The notes under the pieces are model-generated. The model was not told the origin of the DNA. It saw nothing but the letters and a program-made list of their open reading frames with translations, and did not search any database. Made by a program: the position numbers and the translations under genes. From Trichomonas vaginalis G3 (taxonomy: Eukaryota > Parabasalia > Trichomonadida > Trichomonadidae): a stretch of DNA of 64,000 nt. Positions 31,350 through 41,081 of this stretch are shown one piece after another. How positions within the stretch are numbered: position 1 is the first letter of the stretch; the number at the start of each line of letters is the position of its first letter. The DNA lies in contig NC_067203.1 of the NCBI RefSeq assembly GCF_026262505.1, positions 16,752,392 to 16,816,391 of the forward strand, written 5' to 3'.

Positions 31350-32216
31350 AAAATTTTTGGAAAAAAAGTTCGGAGATCTTAAACGTATCATATTCCCTGC
31401 ATGGTTTGGTATCTTCCGCCATGCGTTGTGCCAAACATATTGACACTTTCCAATAATTAATTTATGGTATGAGTCACAGAGTTAGATTATAAAAAGAAAG
31501 TAAATAATTGCAATTAGAAATCATATATGTCGGAAATCAAATGTTGATGAGCAGAAACCTTTTACTCATCATAAAAGAGATAAATCACTAAAGATTTGTA
31601 TACATTAAAATTTGATATTTGGTGCTCGAAAACTGTCTGATGGGACTCCTCCAAAATGAACCAATCTATCGCTGAGGACCAAATTAGATGATGTGGATGG
31701 TGTATTCTCTAATTCTAACTTAGGAAGAATGGGAACAAAACGAATGACGACAACAACATGTCAAACATAGATTAAATATCTATGAATCAATAAAGTATAC
31801 GTGCATTGAAGGTGATAACAATCACTTGAGGCTTATAACTCTTTGACTAAATTATGCAATAATTAAATATAATCATTTTTATATTTTATACTGATAGTAA
31901 TTAATATACTATCCTGCTTAATAAATGGTATGATCAAATTTGTTTGAAAATTTAATTATGTATATGAAACTATGTCTTCTATATAAAAATCAAAATTTTC
32001 GGACGAACCTAGATTGAACCTTTATGAAAATCTATCATTTTTGTTAATTGAGTTAATATGAATCTTTTACATATGTATATATAGCATTGATAGCTTATAT
32101 AATCTAGGGCTGTACAAGATTTAAAAAAACATTGCCGGGTTACCGTAGAGGCCTAAAAAAATCGCGCCTCGGCGGCAAGCCGCCTCGGCATTAAGAATGC
32201 GCATCTAAATTTTTAT

Positions 32217-32320
32217 ATGTCCTTCTTTCTTTTATTTTTCCCTTCCCTTTCTTTTCTTTTTCTTTTTTTTCCCTCCTCTTGCTTTCATTTACCTTTTTTT
32301 TCCTTTTCTCATCATTTTTC
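32217..32320 (+). repeat. Polypyrimidine tract
   Basis: About 100 bases almost entirely C and T on the plus strand, following a short GC-rich patch with the hairpin GGCGGC-AA-GCCGCC (near 32180). An apparent open frame over it is a by-product of the low complexity. Confidence 0.8.
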
Positions 32321-32954
32321 AAAATTTAAAATTTTTATCAAAAATCTTGCCTATAAAAGCAGACTATGGAACCTTTTAATGCCTCTTAATCAATATTATA
32401 CAGCATAAAGCATATTAAATGAAAGTAATTACGTATAAATTTATTTTATTATCTTATTTATTAATTCTTTAGCATGTATTGTTTAATATTAACTTTTCTG
32501 TACATTAAATATGATATCTCCAAAGTATGAATGCCTTGTAACGAAACGAAAACTTAATTTTATGTTGAATATTTGTCACAAACATTAGATTATTAAAATA
32601 TATGTTGGATATCCCTTAGTATGAGACTTCATGACTCTTGTAGTCTAACGTGAGCTTTGGATTGCAAGCTCTGTGGTTAACGAACATAAATTAATTGTAA
32701 AGTTTTCAAAATTTTTCATCGTTTCTATCAGCATCTATTTTTCCTTTAAAATAATATATTTGTATGAATACAATATTTAGTAATTTTTTTATTTCCCATA
32801 ATTTCATTCAAAATTTCAGAAAAAATTAATTTCTATTCAATATTATTTCAGCTTCAAAACACTTCATTCTTATAGATGTTGATTCACTAAAGTGTGATAC
32901 TCAATGTCTTATTTCAATGAAAATTGTTCTGCAAATTTATTTCACTTTTGACCT

Positions 32955-33182
32955 CACTTTTTCCGTAATTCAATTTTTTACTTTTAATATTTTAGATCTT
33001 CATAATATCATTTGAAAAATTAACCATATAAAAAAATCAAGTTATCAATTCACTTTTTCCGTAATTCAAAAATCAAAAATATAAATAATATATCTTTTTA
33101 TCAAATATTATTATTATATTCTATGAAAAATGAGGTCCGGAAATTTTGCGGATTCCCGTAACTCAATTTTACGGAAAAAGTG
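32955..33182. repeat. Direct and inverted copies of CACTTTTTCCGTAA
   Basis: The 14-mer CACTTTTTCCGTAA occurs at 32955 and 33051 in one direction and as TTACGGAAAAAGTG at 33169-33182 in the other; looser TACGGAAAAAT and ACGGTAAAAT copies follow to 33250. Confidence 0.75.
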
Positions 33183-34784
33183 CAGTAAACTATTCAAAAT
33201 ACGGAAAAATTGGTGTAAACTAATGATTTTACGGTAAAATCACGGAAAGTCCCGGAAGAATATATGTGCCTATATGAAATTATACAAAAATGAATCAAAC
33301 GCATTTTAAAAGATTGTTCTTGTATTATAAATGCTATTCGCAGATTTATTAGTTGAAGAAAATTACCAAATTTTTGCCGATTTACAAAAAATGATTTACA
33401 AAGCATATTTTTATAAGGCTTTAAAAATCTTTAAAATGTGACCGGTGACGGAAATCCATGGTAACCAACCGCGGTTCCCGTTTGGAATGCCATAATATAA
33501 TCATGGTTTATTCCATATTAACATATTTTTTCAGTTAAATTTGTTAATAATATCATGTAACAAATTAATTCAAGATTAGAATGTCTACAAAATGCTAACA
33601 AATAAGAACAAAATACGATTTCTCGACTTAAATTTTAATATGGAGTAGTTTTTTGTTTAAATCTAATTAAAAATGAATAAAAACTTATCTTGTACTATTT
33701 TCATTCAAAGATTTTAATAATGTAAATCATGCATTTTCATAATTCAGTACAGTTCTTTTTAGAATTAAAGTTGATGAGGATGATATTTGTGATTTAAAAT
33801 AATTTGTTAATGTTCACCTTTTATTCATCACCTTGTGGTATGCCCTAAAGCAATAGCATTATCAATTCTGCTGAATTGATCAACTCAAAATTCCAAAAAA
33901 AATTTAAAATTTCAAAAATGAAATTAAACAATTTGAATTTTCACATGAAAAAATCAATTTCGAAAAAAAATTTGGAAAATCAAAGTATTTGATAATTAGT
34001 CAAATAATCAATTTACATCGTTTTTACTCATAAAAAACAACTAATTTTTGATTTTGATATCATATTTGATAAATACTCATTCCAGAGTTGACGTAATGTA
34101 TTAATTATTGTTAGAGATATTGCTTTCGCAGCAAAATTCTTATTTCATGAAAGAAAAAAAAATGATTTTATTCCAACAAAAACAAGTAAACAGATGAATG
34201 GAAACGTACTATATTTTCATAAATGTAGTAATCAGCGTGTCGGCTTTTGTTTATCATGTTCGAGTCAAAATGTATTAACTTGTAATAAGAAATATTCGAA
34301 GATTATATGAAGTATTGAGCATTCTTTGTAGAAATATTTGTAATTCATTACTAACATATATAATAAAGTTGTTTTTTTTTTCCTTATTGCAATAATTTTG
34401 TCTGATTTTAATAACTTTTCATGTATACGAGTTGTGTGAATATGCATCATAATATGCGTAAATATACTTATTTGCGACGAATAATGTGGTTGCATAATGG
34501 AGGTGCTAAATTTTGATTTTTAATATGGGGCTTTGGTATGTATAATCATGTTCTTATCTCAACGTAGGAGTATTGGTGCAATATGATTAAAATTTACGAG
34601 GTTGATCTTAAATTGAATAATTCTGGAGTATAAATCACAATGCAGCTAATTCTATGTTAAAGATAGATACAGATTGTAGTAATCAATTAGGGAGTACAAA
34701 TTCATTCTTTCATTTCTGTCGTATTGAGCAGAAAGGAAGAGATCATAACCCTAGGAAAAAAAGCCCAAATTTGTCACTTTTCAT

Positions 34785-34830
34785 AGTACGTTAAACTCAA
34801 TTCGCTCGGCGAATGCCGAGCACACGTACT
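34785..34830. repeat. Nested hairpin
   Basis: Inner arms GCTCGGC and GCCGAGC (34804-34821) around a GAAT loop, with outer arms AGTACGT and ACGTACT (34785-34791, 34824-34830). The reverse complement of the inner part plus its CAATTC flank matches the hairpin at 49737 with a compensating base-pair change. Confidence 0.75.
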
Positions 34831-35256
34831 CATCATTCAACATAATATTCTCATTCTTTGGTTATTATAGTGCCAGACAACACAAGATTTCAAAGAATTA
34901 CTTGAGTTTTCAATTAATCTTAATCCGATTTTAGATTTATCGAGAACTCCATCATCACAATCACATACTTCAGTGCGGTAACTACAATTATCCATATACA
35001 GAAGGAAGTTCTTTTCGAACAACTCATTTGGAGTCTGTTTTGGAAAGAACTTCTTTCTGTCCGACTTAATTTCATAGTTCCTGATCAACCAAAAGACAGA
35101 AACCACACACTATCTACTTAGGAAAGGAGTTCTTTCTAAATCTTCCTTAAATTGAGATTTTACGAGAGATAACCCTTCTATTGCACTTAAAAATGAACAT
35201 TTTGATATCTTTAGTATCACACATGGTCATATATAGTATTTCATCTACATGAATAC

Positions 35257-35305
35257 ATTCATCTTTCGAAGTCTCTCATTAAATGGGAGGCTTCGAAAGA
35301 TGAAT
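35257..35305. repeat. 15-bp-arm hairpin
   Basis: Arms ATTCATCTTTCGAAG and CTTCGAAAGATGAAT match perfectly, separated by 19 bases that themselves pair partly (TCTC with GAGG). No T run follows, so it is not a simple terminator. Confidence 0.8.
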
Positions 35306-36109
35306 CGTTTTATTCATACAACTTTAAATCTCGAACACATTTAGAGAGTGAGTATATCATTTTATTCTTGTTTTGAGTTTATTCTGATTCAAAATTGCAG
35401 TGAAAACAGAAGTTCACACATCATATCTGAATGTGAGCTCATCTATACTTATACGATCTCAATACCTCCACTCTAAGCATAAGAGGTGAAGTTATATAAA
35501 AATTATCAGATGCGTTGAAGTCTCAAAAGTATTGCCTGAATGCTTGTTTCATATTTGTCCAAGTAGTTTCAATGAATAAATATATTGTTTTTTATAATTT
35601 CGATTTATTTTTAGAAAATATTCAATATAAACCTTTATTGTGTTATTTACATCTCATAAATTCTCTGTCTAAATCATATAAAAGCGCGTTTTACCCCTAT
35701 GAATCAAGAAATTCATTCAATATTCATGGTATATTTATTAAATTTATACGATTACTAATAATCAATATTCTATCCTCATAAATAGCAATATATTTTGGTA
35801 ATCTATGATAATCATATACAATATTTGAAATCAAATTTTCATTAGTTTAGGTTCCTTGTTAATAGTAAACCATTATATTTATTACTAATAATAAAATCTA
35901 TGTGTCGTATTGAAATTCAATAAAATTACTTATTCGGTCCAAAAAAACAAATTAGATAAAATTTTTCTTTTTTTATGTAATTTTTGTTTTTCATTTTTCT
36001 CAAGATCCTAAGTTATGTTCTAACTTTTGACATCATATCCTATCATGCTAGGCTATATATTATAGCATATCCAAAAGGCAAGGAAATCTATCAGAGAAGC
36101 CTTTTTGAC

Positions 36110-36128
36110 CTATCGTTGCCCTACCTCT
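36110..36128 (-). repeat. Right member of a 19-bp inverted pair
   Basis: Reads CTATCGTTGCCCTACCTCT on the plus strand, exact reverse complement of 31331-31349, with TTAA four bases further out. Confidence 0.6.
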
Positions 36129-36459
36129 ACGGTTAAGCTTAAATTCAAATTTTACGGGGATTTTTTATGTTATGATAATTTTATCTGGTATTGTTTTCTG
36201 ATCAAAAAGAAAGATTTTGATATATGGTCAATGTAAAAATTGTGAAGGAGAATGTTTTATCTGTTTTGAAGAGAATATCATACTGATGCTATGTACAGTA
36301 AATTTAAAGAGCACGGTAATATTCTTTCTTGAATCTCAAAAAAATGGACGTTTCAGACAGTTTTGTGATAAATAAAGTTCTCAAAAATGTAAACTTTTTT
36401 AAATAATTGATAGAGAATGTTTATTGTTTTGAATTCAATATATTTCAGTTTTATTATCC

Positions 36460-36990
36460 ATGGAACTGCATGTCTGCATTATGTCAGGTAAAGATCTTCC
36501 TATAATGGGTTTGCTTAGATCTATTAATCCACTAATAGAGCTAGATTGCGAGAGTATTCATCATGAAACCCAATTATTTAAAAATAAACGTAATCCTACA
36601 TGGAATGAGCAGTTTACCTTTCCAATAGAAAAGATCCGTGGAAAATTGACACTAACCCTTAAAAACATAAAACATCAGAAAGCCAAGCCTTGCTCGAAAT
36701 TCGAGATTAAGATTAAAGAGATACCATTTGGCATTATTTTAGATCAATGGATAGATCTAAATTCGCTATCGGAGAAGAGAAAAGGTGGAATGTTACATGT
36801 TAAATTTCATCTCATCAATCATGGTGAGATTCCATTTGTTGAATACGCTTTGAATAATTCTTATCCAAAGCATATCGCAGCGGAAGATTCTAGTTCAGCT
36901 CCAAAGGAAAAGCCTTTCTTCTTTGATGATTTTACATTAGGTATTGAATTACCTATTGCTTTCGATAGAAGAAAGGCATTGACACCATGA
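36460..36990 (+). CDS. C2-domain protein
   Basis: 176 residues. The N-terminal 120 residues form one C2 domain: ELHVCIMSGKDLPIMGLL, INPLIELDC, NPTWNEQFTF (the classic N-P-x-W-N-E motif), KLTLTLKNI and GMLHVKFHLI. C2 domains bind phospholipid membranes, often through Ca2+. Here the usual loop acidic residues after 'DLP' (normally M-D-x-x-G-x-S-D-P-Y) are replaced by MGLLRSINP, so calcium binding is doubtful. A Ser/Pro/Phe-rich C-terminal tail has no domain. The ATG follows TTTCAGTTTTATTATCC, containing an initiator-like TCAGTTTT. Confidence 0.88.
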   Translation: MELHVCIMSGKDLPIMGLLRSINPLIELDCESIHHETQLFKNKRNPTWNEQFTFPIEKIRGKLTLTLKNIKHQKAKPCSKFEIKIKEIPFGIILDQWIDLNSLSEKRKGGMLHVKFHLINHGEIPFVEYALNNSYPKHIAAEDSSSAPKEKPFFFDDFTLGIELPIAFDRRKALTP

Positions 36991-39190
36991 AAATATTATC
37001 TTGTTCGTTAAATAAATTATTTATGTTATGTTCAAATTTTTCTTCATTTTTTTGTAATTGCCAGAACACAATAGGTGTAATTTATGATTTTGCATCGTGA
37101 CATTATTATGGAAGTCCACTTGATAATAAAACTTTTTAATCAATTTGGAGAAATGCATATTGACTGCAAGTCATGCTTGACAAAAAAATGACCACCGAAG
37201 TAATCATCATTTTTGGACATGCTACAAACAATGAATCCCAATAATAAAAAATTCAATTGCTTTCAAGATCAAAAAAAAATTACAGGAATTGAATGAATTA
37301 ATATACTGTTAGTTAGTTAGTTAAATTGAAATAGATACTAGAAAACTAAGAGATATTTGGAATCGAAAAGAAAAATCATAAAGTCAATAAGTTAGAATAT
37401 TTGATATTCTCGTCAATATTATAAATCGATTGATAAAATCACTTTATTCTAATGTGGAAAATATAATTATTGCGGATTAACCTATCGAAAGGAATCTGTA
37501 ATAAATTTGATAAGATAGGAAAAATTTAAAAAAAAAAATAAGATACGGAAAAGAATTAGAACAATACTGAAAATAAGAAGAAAAGGCAATGATTTGAGAT
37601 AGGCCTGAAATTTTAGATTAAAAAAATTGTGAGAGAATTTCAATTAAATTTAATTCCGGTTAATTTTAAAAATATGAAGATTATAATGTGAGTAGTCTTA
37701 TTAAAACGTTATTTCAATATTTCGAACATAATTCAAAATATGAAATAGAGATCGATTTAGAAAACTGTGGATTTTACAATAATCTTGAATCCTTTTTAAG
37801 GGTGCGCCCGGGAGGATCATGTAAACTTCAGAATTTAGAACCTTAATTTTTAAGCAAAAAATACAACTTGGCTCCATAATAATCCTGTCATGGTGGCTGT
37901 TTGTATCCCCTAGTATTTTCCTCTTGAATCTCTTTTTCTGTCGAAATTAAATTCAAATCTCAGAAGTAGAAGTGAATAATCGACTTATTACTGCTATTAT
38001 ACGAATAAATAAATTCATTATATTATTTTTATTTACATAATATCTGTTTGAAGTCCATAATTCTATAAATTTTTCTTCAAAAACATTACAATCTTGATAG
38101 TTTTGATACTGTTTAATAGGTTTTTGGCACCTTATTTAGTATTTACTACGTATAGAGTCGATCTGAACTTAATTTTCGGAAATTTAAAATATTTATTATA
38201 AGTAAAATCTGATTTGAAATTTATGTTTAACTACTCATATCTTGCATTATCCTGAGTAGCTTTTGTAAAAATTCATCAAAAAAGATTTTAACGTGCTTTA
38301 ATTTTTATTTTTTAAAATAATGCATATTATTATATAACTAGCATATTTACAAATTTTAGTGCTTTCAAAAATTTAATCCTCCTCCTCTCAAATAAACGTA
38401 AATCCGGGTGGCCTGTTTTTTGCAAAAAAATAAAATTTCATTTTTTATGCTTAAAAAGTCAGAATTTTTATTTGCTTCTGGGATATATGATGGCTATATC
38501 AGATGCCCATTCTTTTTGATACTCAACATTAAACATAAAACTTAGCCGTTAAGGCTCTTCTGAAAATATTTTTTTTCCGAAAAATTTTCGAAAAAAATCA
38601 AAAAATTTAAAAATCCCCGAATCTGCAGGGATTTTAAAAAATTCTTTTTAGTAAAACTTAAGGATATTGTATCAGATATATTGGTATGGGCAAATTCAAT
38701 TTTAATCCAATATTCATCGAGATATTAAGTTAACGAAGCTTTCAAAATTGAGAGGGTAATCCTCCTCCTCTCAAATAAACGTACATGCGGGTGCACCCTT
38801 AATGCTCTCGTTTGATTATTTAAAATTAAATAATTGTTCACAATATTTGTAAGATATCAAAGAAATTTGCCATACTTTTTACAGATCATGTTCAAGATAG
38901 TCATTGTATTAATAATTTGTTTTACTCTTTGAATTACTTTTTTCTTTCTGAAAATTATTTTGAATATATTTAAAACTTTTCATTACCGTGCGATGAATAT
39001 TCTGTTAAAATTATTCACGAATCATATAATATATCAATATTTTACATCTTCCAAAAAAATGATGATAAATGTTCAGATAAAAATTTTCTTCATATTAGTC
39101 CATATACAGTATTTATTATATTAAAATAAATGGAATTTTTCTGAGACATCTAAAACCTTTTCAAAATTTCTGCTGTTATCAAAAAATAAA
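36991..39190. other. Spacer with a TTAA element, no gene
   Basis: Apart from the TTAA-bounded element at 37796-38802 no gene or other repeat is apparent. The final 20 bases (TTATCAAAAAATAAA) form the probable initiator and leader of the transporter gene. Confidence 0.55.
37796..38802. mobile_element. TTAA-bounded element with GGGTGC ends, 1.0 kb
   Basis: Left end TTAA GGGTGCGCCCG, right end CGGGTGCACCC TTAA; the ends match inverted over about 11 bp with one difference, and CATGTAAAC/CATGTACGTTTA follows inside each. A second copy of the right-end sequence (TCCTCCTCCTCTCAAATAAA then CGTAAATCCGGGTG) lies inside at about 38374-38412. No coding capacity seen. Confidence 0.68.
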
Positions 39191-40492
39191 ATGATTGGTG
39201 GAGATCTTCTGTACAAAGATTTCAAGTACAATGGTGGCTCTAATGATGGCAGCACATTGCTATACTCCAATAAAAATGAAGAAAATTCTATCTCCCTCGC
39301 AACTTGCGTTGTTATTATTCTCAATTCAGCACTTGTTGATGATCCATTCTTCGTTCCAGGTCAAATGCTTTCAGGATTTATGCTGACAATATTTGTAGGC
39401 GTATTTGTATTAATACTCACTCAGCTGTCCTTCCACATTTTTGTTAAAACATGGGCTTTCAATCAGTTGAATTCGCACGTTTCAATATGGCAAAGTCTTT
39501 ATGGTAAGTACTCTTCTGTAATTCCAAAAGCTCTCTTATTACTCGCCTTTATTTCAAATTCAAGTGTATCTGTCAGGGATAACGTTGATCAGTTCCATGA
39601 TCTTTTCTCATATTTTTCACCCGACTCCGTGAAAATAGTTAACAATGACTGGTTAATCAAGTATTTATTCACATTTATATTGACCATCCCAGCGTTATTA
39701 CATCCAAGACTCGGAAAGATGAAAATCATGTGTGCTGTAGCACTTACATTACTTCTTATCAGTTTACTCTGCGAAGCTGTTTTAATGTTCAAAACAATTA
39801 AAGTTGACAGCTTTGACCCTCAGAAGCAAATTAGATATTGGTCTACAGACTTCAGAATGATGAATGCGCTTTTTGATACTTTCAACACAGTTTATTTCAG
39901 CCATCCTTTCGTTGCCTTAATTTCCGATGATCTTTACAAAGCAACAAGAAGCAAAATTACAAAGATGACATGGATAATTTCCATTTGCTCTTTCCTTTTG
40001 CTCTTATCTGGCGGTTTCTTCGGATATTTCACTTTCTTTGACAGCTCCATCGATGATAACATTCTCTTTGGCTACTCCAACACAAAAGATCCATTCCTTA
40101 TCATCGCGAAGATCTGCTGCTTATTGAAGACCGCCTTGGCAAATAATATGTTTGTTTTCATTGCCACCGTCTCTGTTCTTGGCATTTTCACACAATACAA
40201 CGAGAAACTCACAATACTCCGCATCTTTGTCGGTATTGTTATTTGGACACTTGTCATGTTCATCAATTACAGCGGTACAGGTTTGATGAAACTGGTAGAC
40301 TTGTTGGGTGGATACTCCTTCATGCTTCTAGCTTACTTCCTCCCATCAATTTTCTTCCTTTCCATGTACAAATTCAAGTATCCTGGTTGGTCTATCCTTT
40401 GCATCGGTGTCCTCCTTGTAAGCTCTGTTATTCTTGGATGGGCTTCCTATTGCAATGTTGGAAGCTATATTAAATACCTCAAGGGCGAATGA
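39191..40492 (+). CDS. Amino-acid transporter, AAAP family
   Basis: 433 residues with a polar N-terminus followed by about eleven hydrophobic segments. It has the layout of the amino acid/auxin permease (AAAP; SLC32/36/38) family: an early VIILNSALVDDPFFVPGQM segment that corresponds to the usual N-x-x-x-G-x-G-x-L-x-x-P start, WIISICSFLLLLSGGFFGYFTF in the middle and GILLVSSVILGW-like last helices. Such proteins carry amino acids with H+ or Na+ across plasma or endo-lysosomal membranes. Trichomonads have many copies. Which amino acid is moved is unknown. ATG preceded by TTATCAAAAAATAAA. Confidence 0.85.
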   Translation: MIGGDLLYKDFKYNGGSNDGSTLLYSNKNEENSISLATCVVIILNSALVDDPFFVPGQMLSGFMLTIFVGVFVLILTQLSFHIFVKTWAFNQLNSHVSIWQSLYGKYSSVIPKALLLLAFISNSSVSVRDNVDQFHDLFSYFSPDSVKIVNNDWLIKYLFTFILTIPALLHPRLGKMKIMCAVALTLLLISLLCEAVLMFKTIKVDSFDPQKQIRYWSTDFRMMNALFDTFNTVYFSHPFVALISDDLYKATRSKITKMTWIISICSFLLLLSGGFFGYFTFFDSSIDDNILFGYSNTKDPFLIIAKICCLLKTALANNMFVFIATVSVLGIFTQYNEKLTILRIFVGIVIWTLVMFINYSGTGLMKLVDLLGGYSFMLLAYFLPSIFFLSMYKFKYPGWSILCIGVLLVSSVILGWASYCNVGSYIKYLKGE

Positions 40493-41081
40493 AATTTTTA
40501 ATATCTAATGTATACTATGTTATTTTATTATGAATAAATTATTGTGAATCATGTTAACTTATTTTCCTTAAGGGTGCCCTATAACGATAATGTAAACATC
40601 ACAAAATTAACCTTATTAGAACTCGAATGAATGGATTATCCGGATTCTAGTTCTCAATATAATAACCTTAAAAGTGCTTTTCTGAGGGTGGTCTATCGTC
40701 TATAGGGCACCCTTAAGATTTTAAGATTTTTAACGTTCAGACAATAAAATTTTACGGTAGAAATTGCTATTTCCATTACGCAAACTAATTAACCGTAATA
40801 TACGTGATAGCTACAATAAATCGATTATAATATTTCAGCAAATAATTACAAATTTGAATCTTCATAAAATTTCAAATGATCGAAATGGGTTGAGAATATC
40901 TTAATTCTTTTTTCTTATATATAATTAGATCTAAGCGTGATTCTTGTGTCCAAATAATGAGATTTTGAAAAACAATATTTTTGATTTAAGGAAATATTCA
41001 TTTTAAAGTTAAGAGTCTTTTTGTATTATGCATAAAAATAATTACTAGTATTATCTCTAAAACAAATAATATGTTTACTTT
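40493..41081. other. Convergent spacer with a TTAA element
   Basis: Between two convergent genes; the only structure found is the TTAA-bounded element at 40568-40716. Confidence 0.55.
40568..40716. mobile_element. Short TTAA-bounded element (MITE-like)
   Basis: 149 bp including TTAA at both sides. Ends GGGTGCCCTATA and TATAGGGCACCC are perfect inverted repeats (12 bp), continued by ACGATA in both arms with a one-base shift. It sits 76 bp past the transporter stop. Confidence 0.78.

Larger units (their letters stand above)
29912..36459. other. 6.5-kb non-coding region rich in repeats
   Basis: No convincing gene. It holds the TTAA element at 30014, a 19-bp inverted pair at 31331 and 36110, a GC-rich patch at about 32130-32200, a pyrimidine tract at 32217-32320, repeated CACTTTTTCCGTAA motifs at 32955-33182, and hairpins at 34785 and 35257. 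Open frames at 34837-35106 (minus, 89 codons) and 35515-35781 (plus, 88 codons) have no domain or initiator and look accidental. Confidence 0.6.

Noticed and set aside
32217-32408. Open frame rich in Phe, Leu and Ser
   Set aside because: It is a direct by-product of the pyrimidine tract; no initiator and no domain.
34837-35106. 89-codon minus-strand open frame
   Set aside because: No domain, no initiator-like leader, and isolated within a non-coding region; could at most be a remnant.
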